A stretch of 64,000 bases of DNA from Mariprofundus sp. (GTDB lineage: Bacteria; Pseudomonadota; Zetaproteobacteria; Mariprofundales; Mariprofundaceae). The notes under the pieces are model-generated. The model did not search any database. It saw nothing but the letters and a program-made list of their open reading frames with translations, and had not been told where the DNA came from. A program made the position numbers and the translations under genes. Shown in pieces: positions 44,022 through 52,697 of the stretch (its first letter is position 1; each line of letters starts with the position of its first letter). The DNA is taken from assembly GCA_021772775.1 (NCBI GenBank), contig JAJFLH010000025.1:38494-102493 (forward strand). Reading direction: 5' to 3'.

Positions 44022-44518
44022 AACGAAGAACATTCCTCCAGGCCACACTAGCTGCTGCAGCCCTGCTTAGCGCCCCCCGTTTACTGCAGGCTGATACACA
44101 AAGGACAGAAAACATGAATAATAATCCGATTGTAAAAATAGACAAATCAGATAAAGAGTGGCGCCAAATCCTCAGCCCTCAGGAATATCATGTCTTACGC
44201 GACGAAGGCACCGAGCGCCCATTCTCCAGTGCTCTCAACAAACAATATGATAAAGGTCAATATCTTTGCGCCGGCTGCGCTCTGCCGCTGTTTGACTCGA
44301 CCAGCAAGTTTGATAGTGGCACGGGCTGGCCCAGCTTTTATCAACCCATTGAAGGGCACACCGAAATCAAACGTGATTATAAAATGATCCTACCGCGTTC
44401 TGAATATCACTGTATCCGCTGCGGAGGTCATCAGGGCCATGTTTTTAATGATGGGCCGGAACCAACCGGGCAACGCTGGTGCAATAATGGCGTAGCTCTA
44501 AAGTTCATCCCTGCCTGA
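44018..44518 (+). CDS. msrB: Peptide methionine sulfoxide reductase MsrB with Tat signal
   Basis: Reduces methionine-R-sulfoxide. The 166-residue product starts with a twin-arginine signal (KRRTFLQATLAAAALLSAP). The MsrB domain has zinc cysteines in CAGCALPLF and CIRCGGHQGHVFNDGPEPTG, the FDSGTGWPSFYQP segment, and the catalytic Cys in QRWCNNGVALKFIPA. GTG at 44018 overlaps the msrA TGA; an ATG at 44003 would add five residues. Unlike msrA, which has a Sec signal, this one appears Tat-exported, consistent with a protein that folds around zinc before export. Confidence 0.94.
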   Translation: MKRRTFLQATLAAAALLSAPRLLQADTQRTENMNNNPIVKIDKSDKEWRQILSPQEYHVLRDEGTERPFSSALNKQYDKGQYLCAGCALPLFDSTSKFDSGTGWPSFYQPIEGHTEIKRDYKMILPRSEYHCIRCGGHQGHVFNDGPEPTGQRWCNNGVALKFIPA

Positions 44519-44589
44519 ATCCACGCGACTAAGAAATAGAACAATTTTTCCGGCTTCTCTGAATAGCGTGAAAATGTCAGACTCTGCAC

Positions 44590-45696
44590 ATGTCCGAACA
44601 GATAACAGAATCACAGATTTATAACGTAGATCTAGGAGCACGCTCCTATGACATCCACATTGAGCCCGGTTGTCTAAAAAACCTAGGTTTAACGATGAGG
44701 CGATTATTTCCTTCTCCAAGCCGCAGCATGATCATCAGCAATGTCACCATTGCACCGCTATACCTGCAAATAGTGAAAGACTCACTTGAGTCAGAGGGCT
44801 GGAGTGTATCCGACTGTATCCTGCCTGATGGTGAATGTTATAAAACCATGCAAAGCTTCGAGCTGATCATGGATGCTCTGATGCATGGCAAGCTTTCACG
44901 TAATGAACCTATTATCGCACTCGGTGGTGGTGTCGTGGGTGATATGAGCGGTTTTGCAGCATCCTGCTATCGACGGGGCATTCCTTTTATTCAGGTTCCA
45001 ACCACTGTATTGGCTCAGGTTGATTCTAGTGTTGGTGGAAAAACGGCCATCAATCACCCGCACGGAAAAAACATGATTGGCGCTTTTTATCAACCTAAAC
45101 TGGTCTGGATTGATCCGCTGGTACTAAACACACTCGATATTCGAGAAGTTCGGGCAGGCATTGCTGAAGCGATCAAATACGGCCTGATCCGTGATGCAGC
45201 CCTTTTCGACTGGATGCAGGAACATATTGAAGATGCTTTAAATCTCGATGCAAATGTGCTGGCGCAGATGATTCATACATCTTGCCGCCATAAAGCCGAA
45301 GTGGTCATGGCAGATGAGACCGAACAAGGCATGCGTGCATTGCTCAATCTGGGGCACACCTTCGGGCATGCCATCGAATCCATGACACATTACAACACTT
45401 ATCTGCACGGTGAAGCTGTCGCCATAGGCACACTGATGGCTGCGCGCCTGTCTGAACAACTTACTTATGCACCTGCTGGTACTGAAGAAACTATTCAACG
45501 CTGCTACCTGACTGCAGGCTTACCCACTGCTGTACCTTCTTTTAGCGCTGATGCATGGTTAGATGCTATGGGACATGATAAGAAGAATATCGGCAGTCGC
45601 ATTCGCTATATTTTATTGCGCGATATTGGTGATGCATTCCTTGCTGAAAACGTATATCCAGATGCAATCAGGGCATTAATTCGCTCCTATGCATGA
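44590..45696 (+). CDS. aroB: 3-dehydroquinate synthase
   Basis: Second step of the shikimate pathway: DAHP to 3-dehydroquinate, NAD- and metal-dependent. The 368-residue length is typical. Landmarks: NAD-binding ALGGGVVGDMSGFAASCYRR, IQVPTTVLAQVDSSVGGKTA then INHPHGKNMIGAFYQP, AEAIKYGLIRD, and metal ligands in NLGHTFGHAIE and LHGEAVAIG. The ATG at 44590 has no clear ribosome-binding site. It lies 71 bases after msrB on the same strand. aroK, often adjacent in other bacteria, is not present here. Confidence 0.96.
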   Translation: MSEQITESQIYNVDLGARSYDIHIEPGCLKNLGLTMRRLFPSPSRSMIISNVTIAPLYLQIVKDSLESEGWSVSDCILPDGECYKTMQSFELIMDALMHGKLSRNEPIIALGGGVVGDMSGFAASCYRRGIPFIQVPTTVLAQVDSSVGGKTAINHPHGKNMIGAFYQPKLVWIDPLVLNTLDIREVRAGIAEAIKYGLIRDAALFDWMQEHIEDALNLDANVLAQMIHTSCRHKAEVVMADETEQGMRALLNLGHTFGHAIESMTHYNTYLHGEAVAIGTLMAARLSEQLTYAPAGTEETIQRCYLTAGLPTAVPSFSADAWLDAMGHDKKNIGSRIRYILLRDIGDAFLAENVYPDAIRALIRSYA

Positions 45697-45813
45697 AGCC
45701 ATCCGACCTCACTATCATGTCTCATCAAAAACAGGCTATACTATTTTAACCATGAACAAGGCATATCAAACACTCGATACTCTATTATCTTGTTCATCAA
45801 GGGGTACTCACTA

Positions 45814-46812
45814 ATGGCGATCCCATCCATCCATCCCGAACAAAATCACCATAGCACACTTTTGCAAACCTCAAGCTGCCTCTCCAAGCTTGAGCATATA
45901 GCTCTGTGGTTCTCCAAGCGTCAGAACAAAGAGATCCCCGATTCAATCCAGGCTACCGCTGTACTGTTTGCCGCCGATCATGGTGTTGCCACGAACAATG
46001 ACAGTAATGGCTCGCGCTCAACACTAGAGATGGTCCAGCATGCATCTTCAGGAGACTCCGTAATTGCAGACCTCTGCAAGCAGGCTGAATGCAAATTGCA
46101 TATTGTTGATGTAGGAGTAGCTGGAAGCTTGGCAGATAATGATACAATTGAACATGCCAAAGTCATCCCATCAGGCACACCTGATATCACCATTGAGCCA
46201 GCCATGACGCAAGTCGATTACTGGGAAATTGTTGGCATCGGGGAAGAGATGGCCAATCGTGCCATTGACAGTGGAGCAAACCTGCTTATAGCCAGCTCAA
46301 TCAGCTCTGGTGACCGCATTTCAATTGCCTGCTTAATTTCCGAACTTTTGGGATTAGCCCCAGAAGAAGCCTTGAGCAGCACGGCAGATATCAGCCCAGA
46401 GATCTACGCCAACGAACTGATGGCGGTAGAAAAGGCATTAGAACGCGCTAAAGGCACACCATCACATGATATTCTCAGGGAACTGGGCGGCCTGGAAATG
46501 GCTGCCATGGCTGGTTTTTATCGTGCTGCTGCGCGTAAAGGTGTACCTGTTTTACTCGATGGTTTGGCTTCGGCCACAGCTGCGCTGGCAGCTATAGCAT
46601 GGGATGTACGCATTGCAGGCTGGGTACTGGCCAGCCACGCGTCCAATGATGCAGGGCACAGAGATGTGCTCGAAGACTTAGGTTTAGAGCCATTGGTCGA
46701 GCTAAAGTCGAGCATTGATGAAGGTAAAGTTGCTGTTTTGATGTTAGCTGTACTGCAATCAGCCATTACCCTACAGCAGGGGTTAGCCCGCATTGAAATG
46801 CATGCTGACTAA
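45814..46812 (+). CDS. Divergent CobT-like nicotinate-nucleotide phosphoribosyltransferase
   Basis: Family of CobT, which activates the lower-ligand base (usually 5,6-dimethylbenzimidazole) for cobalamin. The 332-residue protein has LFAADHGVATNN near residue 55, IVDVGVAG, GEEMANRAI-type region, ELGGLEMAAMAGFYRAAARK and VPVLLDGLASATAALAAI, all in CobT order. However, the usual early K-P-x-G-S-L-G motif and the late R-L-G-E-G-(S/T)-G-A motif that carries the catalytic Glu are poorly matched (CLSKLEH; ELKSSIDEGKVAV). It may use a different base or have another role. AAGGGG precedes the ATG. No other cobalamin gene lies in the window. Confidence 0.82.
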   Translation: MAIPSIHPEQNHHSTLLQTSSCLSKLEHIALWFSKRQNKEIPDSIQATAVLFAADHGVATNNDSNGSRSTLEMVQHASSGDSVIADLCKQAECKLHIVDVGVAGSLADNDTIEHAKVIPSGTPDITIEPAMTQVDYWEIVGIGEEMANRAIDSGANLLIASSISSGDRISIACLISELLGLAPEEALSSTADISPEIYANELMAVEKALERAKGTPSHDILRELGGLEMAAMAGFYRAAARKGVPVLLDGLASATAALAAIAWDVRIAGWVLASHASNDAGHRDVLEDLGLEPLVELKSSIDEGKVAVLMLAVLQSAITLQQGLARIEMHAD

Positions 46813-46885
46813 GAAAGCAGCCCAACAGATAACTCAATCTTAAAAATAGCTCAAACTCACTCAACTCACTGGGACGGTAATCAAC

Positions 46886-48154
46886 ATGACAGTTTTCACT
46901 ATGACGATTTGGACATGGACAGTACTCGCACTTGCATCGCTGGCCACTCTCATCAGCCTCTATTTATCGAGCCGTCAAAAGACTCATGTCTTGGCACATC
47001 GCGGTGATATTCCCGGCCGTTTTAGCAACAAGATCTCATTAGAGGCCCATCAAAAGGCCGCTGATTACACCATCGCCAAACTAAGCCCCGGTAAAATCAG
47101 TCAAATTCTGGCATTGATTGTATTATTTGTCTGGACCGTTGGTGGGGGGCTTAATCTGCTGGATGAGATATCACGCTCATTCGAGCTATCAGAAACCTGG
47201 AGCGGTGTTACATTCCTACTGCTGTTTTTTCTCATCAGTCATGCCATCGACCTGCCACTGGAGCTATATAGCACTTTCGTGACCGAAGCTCGTTTTGGCT
47301 TCAATAAAATGACATTGCGCCTGTATCTGGCTGACATGGTAAAACAACTCGCCTTGATGATCATTATCGCGGCCCCCATGGCCTGGGTAATCCTGAGTCT
47401 AATGGATGGTGCCGGTGCAGCGTGGTGGCTCTATGCATGGGGTGTGTGGACCGCTTTCATGTTACTGATGATGTGGGCCTTCCCCACCTTTATCGCTCCT
47501 CTTTTCAATAAATTCAATCCACTGGAAGATGGAGAAATGAAACAGCGCATCGAAGCACTGCTCACCCGCTGTGGTTTCAAAAACAATGGACTCTATGTCA
47601 TGGATGGATCACGTCGCTCCAGCCACGGCAACGCCTATTTTACGGGCTTAGGTAATGCTAAACGCATTGTCTTCTTTGACACCCTGCTCAAACAACTCGA
47701 CCCCATTGAGACCGAAGCTGTACTAGCACATGAGCTGGGGCACTTTCACCATGGCCATGTAAAGAAGCGTTTGGTGGTGATGATCCTCTCAACACTGGCT
47801 GGTTTTGCCCTGCTAGGCTGGATCATGCAACAAGCGTGGTTTTACAACGGCCTCGGCATCACAGAAGCATCAAATCATGCTGCACTGGCACTATTCATGC
47901 TGGTCTTACCTGCCTTCACCTTTGCTCTCGGCCCAATCATGAGTCATTCATCACGCAAAGATGAGTTTGAAGCCGATGCATTTGCAGTCGCCAACAGCAG
48001 TGGTGAAGCCCTGGCCAATGCATTGGTCAAAATGTACGAAGATAATGCCAGCACACTTACCCCTGACCCACTTTTTTCACGCTGGCACGATTCACACCCC
48101 CCTGCTCTTACCCGTATTGAGCACATTGAACAACGTCTGGCAGAGCAAGCATAA
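46886..48154 (+). CDS. M48 family membrane metalloprotease (Ste24-like)
   Basis: Zinc endopeptidase of the CAAX-protease-1/Ste24 type. The 422-residue protein has a first helix near residues 8-26, several further membrane segments, a family N-terminal exosite domain (about 30-210; LPLELYSTFVTEARFGFNKM), then MDGSRRSSHGNAYFTGLGNA and the zinc site VLAHELGHFHHGHVKKR (HExxH) with the third ligand in DEFEADAFAV. Bacterial members are common but few have known substrates. It lies 73 bases after the cobT-like gene on the same strand. Confidence 0.92.
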   Translation: MTVFTMTIWTWTVLALASLATLISLYLSSRQKTHVLAHRGDIPGRFSNKISLEAHQKAADYTIAKLSPGKISQILALIVLFVWTVGGGLNLLDEISRSFELSETWSGVTFLLLFFLISHAIDLPLELYSTFVTEARFGFNKMTLRLYLADMVKQLALMIIIAAPMAWVILSLMDGAGAAWWLYAWGVWTAFMLLMMWAFPTFIAPLFNKFNPLEDGEMKQRIEALLTRCGFKNNGLYVMDGSRRSSHGNAYFTGLGNAKRIVFFDTLLKQLDPIETEAVLAHELGHFHHGHVKKRLVVMILSTLAGFALLGWIMQQAWFYNGLGITEASNHAALALFMLVLPAFTFALGPIMSHSSRKDEFEADAFAVANSSGEALANALVKMYEDNASTLTPDPLFSRWHDSHPPALTRIEHIEQRLAEQA

Positions 48155-48507
48155 AGCGGTAGCTCTACTACTCCGCAGTAGTGGTTGAGCAACAAACATA
48201 CGCCATTAGATATATAGAAAAAGCTTCAATTACAGCAATAAGTAATGGAGCCTTTGAACTTAAGGACAAAAGAGAGTCATCACTTTGATCACTACTCACA
48301 ATTTTATCGCTAGAAAAACATACGCTGGCGCTAGCCCACAATGATGTAAGGTTCTTTAAAGCACCACCATCATGGCCTCTTCCTTCCATCATAAAAAAGG
48401 CGCCCCTGCATAACAGGAGCGCCTTTTATCTTTTCGTTATTCAATGACAAAACTATGAAGTCAGCTACTTACCCTGCATTAGAGTGATAAGGTAAGTTGG
48501 CTAGCAT
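48155..48507. other. 353-base non-coding stretch with a terminator
   Basis: No gene is recognised. It holds a bidirectional-type hairpin at 48395-48427 (listed separately) between the plus-strand M48 gene and the minus-strand OmpA-type gene. A 74-codon frame on the minus strand (48168-48392) shows no family motif and no ribosome-binding site. Confidence 0.6.
48395..48427. terminator. Bidirectional intrinsic terminator
   Basis: AAAAGGCGCCCCTG (48395-48408) pairs with CAGGAGCGCCTTTT (48414-48427) with one mismatch and a five-base loop; both strands read into T tracts. It separates the convergent M48 and OmpA-type genes. Confidence 0.88.
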
Positions 48508-49263
48508 TTAGCGGCTGATCAAGAATACATCAACCCGTCGATTTTTATCGCGCCCTTCGACGGTATCATTATCAGCGATGAAATGCGCATCGCCATAACC
48601 TTCCACCAGAACCACATCTTTGGAGATGCCGGCTTTAATCAAGATGTTAGCAACGCCTTGAGCCCGCGCCTTACTTAAAGCAAGTTGTGATTTATGGCCA
48701 TGTATGGATTTGTGTTTTTTACCCTCGAAACCACCAATGGGCTCTCCATCGCAAAAGCCACGCACTACCAATGTCTGTTTACGCGGCTCTGATAGATATT
48801 TTCCGGCAATATCAGTCAATGCCTTGGCCATTTTCTTGTCTACAGATGTAAAGCCCGATTTAAATGGCACCCTTACCCATAGCTGCTCGACCACTGCATC
48901 TTGCTTAGGAGCCTCTGCACTATCATTATTTTCAATCGATTCACTCTGCGCAGCCTGGTCGCTGTCAGCCGGATCAGTAGCTGTCGGCTCACTAACTTGA
49001 TCCGCCGCGTCTACTTCAGTAGTCGCCTCTGGTTCAGATGCTGCTTCAGCTTGTGCTGCCGCCTGTTCAATCCGCTGTGCTTGCTCAGCCTGATCTTGTT
49101 TGCGCAAAGCAATAAGTTTCTTACGCAACACTTCTTCGTCATCGAAACGTTCCGTATCTCTCTCTGCTTGCTCAGGTACTGCAGGATCCTCTTCTGGTGC
49201 CCCGATAAGCTTCATACAGGAAGCACACGAAAGAAGCATTAATAAGCCAATAATTTTATACAT
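48508..49263 (-). CDS. OmpA/MotB-domain lipoprotein
   Basis: The 251-residue product has a lipoprotein signal (YKIIGLLMLLSCASCMK; lipobox SCASC), then an acidic, Gln/Ala-rich coiled region (about 25-120), and a C-terminal OmpA-like peptidoglycan-binding domain (about 130-251; TLVVRGFCDGEPIGGFEGKK, LSKARAQGVANILIKAGISK, VEGYGDAHFIADNDTVEGRD then KNRRVDVFL). It likely tethers the outer membrane to the wall. GAGGGCGGG lies close to the ATG. A small coiled-coil lipoprotein gene lies upstream on the same strand. Confidence 0.92.
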   Translation of the reverse strand: MYKIIGLLMLLSCASCMKLIGAPEEDPAVPEQAERDTERFDDEEVLRKKLIALRKQDQAEQAQRIEQAAAQAEAASEPEATTEVDAADQVSEPTATDPADSDQAAQSESIENNDSAEAPKQDAVVEQLWVRVPFKSGFTSVDKKMAKALTDIAGKYLSEPRKQTLVVRGFCDGEPIGGFEGKKHKSIHGHKSQLALSKARAQGVANILIKAGISKDVVLVEGYGDAHFIADNDTVEGRDKNRRVDVFLISR

Positions 49264-49302
49264 TTAGCCCGCCCTCAAACTAACATTCATTGCTATATTT
49301 AT

Positions 49303-49503
49303 TTAATATTTTTGCAGTTCTATTTTCTTAGCCTGAACTTCAGACCTGAGTCGTTCCAATTCAGCTTGAAGACTTGCCCGCTTGGCCTGCTTCGCGTCTT
49401 CAACTACCTGTCTGGCTTGTATGACTTCCTCATCTTCTCCAAAAATAGCCGTGCAACCTGACATAAGCACTAATGTGATCACCAAAACGCCAACTTTATG
49501 CAT
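49303..49503 (-). CDS. Small coiled-coil lipoprotein
   Basis: The 66-residue product begins MHKVGVLVITLVLMSGCTAI with a lipobox (MSGC) giving a mature protein of about 50 residues that is one predicted alpha-helix (VIQARQVVEDAKQAKRASLQ then AELERLRSEVQAKKIELQKY) with heptad-like hydrophobic spacing. ATG 49503 is seven bases after GGAGGG, a strong ribosome-binding site; the frame extends to 49551 but that is not used. Size and layout recall Lpp-type lipoproteins, but no direct family is claimed. Probably co-transcribed with the OmpA-type gene 39 bases downstream. Confidence 0.85.
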   Translation of the reverse strand: MHKVGVLVITLVLMSGCTAIFGEDEEVIQARQVVEDAKQAKRASLQAELERLRSEVQAKKIELQKY

Positions 49504-49702
49504 AATGTCACCCTCCGAATGATGAATTAGAGTCGAGCATAATGTCGACACTGAAAATCTGCAAGAAATAGCCTGATTTAACGCCAGCTACAGTTATACA
49601 AAAACACTGATAAAATAATCATTTGCCCTATTAAGCAGACAAATCTGATGAGAACTATAGCAGCTCAAATCATTCATCACAGCGATTTATAAATTCAGGC
49701 TC

Positions 49703-50926
49703 TTATTTTTTCTTTTTACCTCTGCGCAACCATGCATCATGCTCCGCAACCAAAGCCTGCAAATCTTGCTCCCCTTTGGTAATTTCAACATAATCTTCTT
49801 TACCAACAGAGATCACAGAAATGGGCTGAGCGATGAACTCTTGAATCTCATGCAACACTTCCTTCTCATCACTACTGCAAAATGAGATAGCTTCACCCTT
49901 GTTTTCGCCGCGCCCTGTACGTCCAATACGATGCACATAATTTTCTACTTTTTCCGGCAGATCATAATTGATCACATATTCAACATCCGGCACATCGATG
50001 CCACGCGCACTGACATCTGTTGCCACCAACACACGTGCGCCAACACCTTCCCGAAACGATTGCATCACAGCAGAACGCTCAGATTGATCTTTATCACCAT
50101 GAATACTCATCGCTTCAATATCTGCCCGTGCCATGGCTTTTACAACACGTTCAGCACGCACCTTGGTACGCACAAACACAATCACCTTGCCTTCTGGATG
50201 ATCCTGCAAAAAACGTTCAAGGAAAAAGCGTTTATCGTCCATTTCCACATGCATGACAAAATGGGAGATGTTTTTTGATACCTTATCCTGCGGCGATACC
50301 TGAATGCGAATCGCCTCACTTTTCACCTGTGAATAGGCCAGTTTCTTGATTTCATCATTGATAGTGGCTGAGAAGAACAGCGTTTGATGGCTGCGTTTAA
50401 GCATCTTTTTGATATAACGAATATCCTCAATAAAGCCCAAATCCAACATATGGTCAGCTTCATCCAGCACCAGCGTAGAGACTCCTTCCAAACGAATCTC
50501 CTGCTGATTGATCAGATCAAACATGCGCCCAGGAGTGGCAATCAACACATCAATACCATCTTGTAACTTGGCAATCTGGCGATCCTGCTCCACCCCGCCA
50601 AACAAGGTAAATACTTTCACACGGGTGTGATTAGCAAGCCTCTTGAATACTTCACCAATCTGTTCCGCCAGCTCTCGTGTTGGCACCATAACGATGCATT
50701 TGATACCGTAAGATCGTTTACTGCTTTTAAAACGATGAATTTTATCAATCACCGGAATCGCAAAAGCGGCTGTTTTACCGGTACCGGTCTGGGCAATGGC
50801 CAACACATCTTCACCATCCATAATTGAGGGAATGGTCTTAAACTGAATATCTGTGGGACGTTTAAAACCCAGCTTTGCCAGATTTTTTTTGATATCTGCA
50901 TCGATATAATAACGGTCAAATTTCAT
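49703..50926 (-). CDS. DEAD-box ATP-dependent RNA helicase (RhlE-like)
   Basis: The 407-residue protein has all DEAD-box motifs in order: Q-motif (GFKRPTDIQFKTIPSI), Walker A AQTGTGKTAAFAIPV, PTRELAEQI, TPGRMFDL, DEADHMLDLGFIED, FFSATI, then the second RecA domain with VIVFVRTK, ATDVSARGIDVPDVEYVINY and HRIGRTGRGENKGEA. Short basic tail RRGKKKK. The RhlE/RhlB group fits best; without a longer C-terminal extension the paralogue is not certain. The ATG at 50926 overlaps the stop of yaeQ by four bases (ATGA), so they are coupled. Confidence 0.94.
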   Translation of the reverse strand: MKFDRYYIDADIKKNLAKLGFKRPTDIQFKTIPSIMDGEDVLAIAQTGTGKTAAFAIPVIDKIHRFKSSKRSYGIKCIVMVPTRELAEQIGEVFKRLANHTRVKVFTLFGGVEQDRQIAKLQDGIDVLIATPGRMFDLINQQEIRLEGVSTLVLDEADHMLDLGFIEDIRYIKKMLKRSHQTLFFSATINDEIKKLAYSQVKSEAIRIQVSPQDKVSKNISHFVMHVEMDDKRFFLERFLQDHPEGKVIVFVRTKVRAERVVKAMARADIEAMSIHGDKDQSERSAVMQSFREGVGARVLVATDVSARGIDVPDVEYVINYDLPEKVENYVHRIGRTGRGENKGEAISFCSSDEKEVLHEIQEFIAQPISVISVGKEDYVEITKGEQDLQALVAEHDAWLRRGKKKK

Positions 50927-51477
50927 TCTCTATCCTTGCTATATTTCCAGGTCTCAGGACTTATCTCAACGGCCTGATCACCATCACTTAACCACAGCTG
51001 ACCATCTTGAAGGGTACACTGCAAGCGCATCGCCCGTGCAGCCATTTGCCCAAGTGCTGTCACCGATTCACTGGCCAAATTCACCACGCTAAGATTATCA
51101 AAACGAGTCATTTTATTCCGCTGTTGTTCCCACCACACCGCACTACTGCGATGCTGATAAGTATAGATAATCACCTGTCGGGATCGTCCGCACGCTTTGC
51201 GGATACGCTTCTCATCCGGCTGACCAAGATCAATCCACACTTCAATCTCATCGCTCAAGCTTTTCTGCCACACATCCGGTTCATCTTCGCTGCTTATGCC
51301 CTTGGTAAACTGCAACGATTCACTCGCATTCAATATAAACGCCAGTAATCGCACCATCAAACGTTCATCATTTTCAGAAGGATGGCGAGCCATAATCAGC
51401 TGGTGATCCTGATAATAGTTTCGATCCATATCGGTGATCTGAACCTCTGCTTTAAAAATGGTTGATTTAATTGCCAT
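50923..51477 (-). CDS. yaeQ: YaeQ family protein
   Basis: Conserved small protein with a PD-(D/E)XK-like nuclease fold of uncertain role; in some bacteria linked to transcription antitermination suppression. The 184 residues show MAIKSTIFKAEVQITDMDRN, YYQDHQLIMARHPSENDERL, EDEPDVWQKSLSDEIEVWID then LGQPDEKRIRKACGRSRQVI, and WWEQQRNKMTRFDNLSV. It lies eight bases downstream of trmB's stop and overlaps the start of the helicase gene by four bases, forming a trmB-yaeQ-rhlE-like run. Confidence 0.93.
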   Translation of the reverse strand: MAIKSTIFKAEVQITDMDRNYYQDHQLIMARHPSENDERLMVRLLAFILNASESLQFTKGISSEDEPDVWQKSLSDEIEVWIDLGQPDEKRIRKACGRSRQVIIYTYQHRSSAVWWEQQRNKMTRFDNLSVVNLASESVTALGQMAARAMRLQCTLQDGQLWLSDGDQAVEISPETWKYSKDRE

Positions 51478-51485
51478 GCGTATGA

Positions 51486-52187
51486 CTAATCCTTAACAAA
51501 GTGAAGGAACTGGCTAATCCGGCCGGCTCTGTTGCCGCGTTGTTCAAATTTCGTTTCCGGACGGTCTGAGTCGCGCTCAATATAACCACCGACACCGGCC
51601 ACATTTGTCAGCCCAGGTGTGACATCAAGAATATCACGCATCCAATCGGCCAAATCGGCTTTATCCGATGCCAGCTTGATAAAACCGCCCGGCTTCAATC
51701 GACTGACCAGCAGCTCGGCAAAATCTTTTTGGATAATACGCCGTTTATGATGTCTAGCTTTTGGCCATGGGTCTGGATGGTTGATAAAAACACCATCAAG
51801 CTGCGCTTCTGCCACCTGATTGGTTAAAACAAACTGGGCTGGCAGTTGCGTGATTCTACAGCGCTCAATCACCCCTGCATCATCCAGCCGACTCACCGCT
51901 TTTGCCACACCCGGCAGGTAAATCTCAACGCCAACAAGCAACCACTCTGGATGCGTCTCGGCCAGATGCACTAAAAAATCACCATTGCCAAAACCAATCT
52001 CCATCACAACAGGAGCACCATCGGGTAGATTGGCATCAGCCAATGTTTTCTCTTTTGTTAAACCTACAAGAGGCAACCATTCCATCAGACGAGCTTCCTG
52101 GCCGGTGGTCACAAAGCCATTTTTACGTCCATGGGTACGCATTTCATGTTGAATAAACTGATCTCTAAACTCTTTCGTTAATCGCAT
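51486..52187 (-). CDS. trmB: tRNA (guanine-N7-)-methyltransferase
   Basis: Makes m7G46 in tRNA using SAM. The 233-residue product has EIGFGNGDFLVHLAETHPEW (SAM site), GVEIYLPGVAKAVSRL, INHPDPWPKARHHKRRIIQK (the catalytic PDPWPKxRHxKRR signature) and a C-terminal TKFEQRGNRAGRISQF. The ATG at 52187 has no ribosome-binding site; TACTAT ends eight bases upstream with TTGGCT sixteen bases before it, suggesting a leaderless or near-leaderless message. The frame extends to 52238 without support. First gene of the trmB-yaeQ-helicase run. Confidence 0.95.
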   Translation of the reverse strand: MRLTKEFRDQFIQHEMRTHGRKNGFVTTGQEARLMEWLPLVGLTKEKTLADANLPDGAPVVMEIGFGNGDFLVHLAETHPEWLLVGVEIYLPGVAKAVSRLDDAGVIERCRITQLPAQFVLTNQVAEAQLDGVFINHPDPWPKARHHKRRIIQKDFAELLVSRLKPGGFIKLASDKADLADWMRDILDVTPGLTNVAGVGGYIERDSDRPETKFEQRGNRAGRISQFLHFVKD

Positions 52188-52697
52188 AAGCACGCATAGT
52201 ACGACATAGCAGCACTTAGCCAACACCTTTGTAAACATTGATCATATTTACTGCACACCGTCCTCCATTCTACACGTTTAGATTTAAACTTTTCCGGCTG
52301 GAAACAAGCTAAACACGAGCCATAAATGGATTTCAAATAACCAAGATGGTCTGCGCTTGATCTATGTCGGATGATTGGCATACATATTGCTGCCCTCATT
52401 CTACCAACTAAGCAGCTAAACAACGGTGACCAAGCTATTGCTTCACTCAACCGGATGAGGATATACAGACAGAATGTTATTTATATTTGAAATAAACATG
52501 AATAGTGATGTCAAAGAACATATCTCACCACAATGACTCACTTCTTTTGAATAGGGCGCCGTAATTTTGAAACAAACAATCGACAGTATCGATTGCAATT
52601 CATTTGCCGCAGGTATTTCGTTTAATCGAAACTCTGGTTTGCACCTTCAGTTCGAAAATACCGCGTCCTTAACATCAAGCTCAGAGCCTTTTAAACG
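52188..52697. other. 510-base intergenic region between trmB and the NIT kinase
   Basis: No gene recognised in either strand. It holds the likely trmB promoter (minus strand: TTGGCT at 52223-52218, sixteen bases, TACTAT at 52201-52196) and a perfect inverted repeat CAATCGA-cagta-TCGATTG at 52577-52595, about 100 bases before the kinase start, a candidate operator. A weaker repeat TTTCG-tttaat-CGAAA follows near 52617. Much of the rest is A+T-rich with no other signal seen. Confidence 0.55.
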
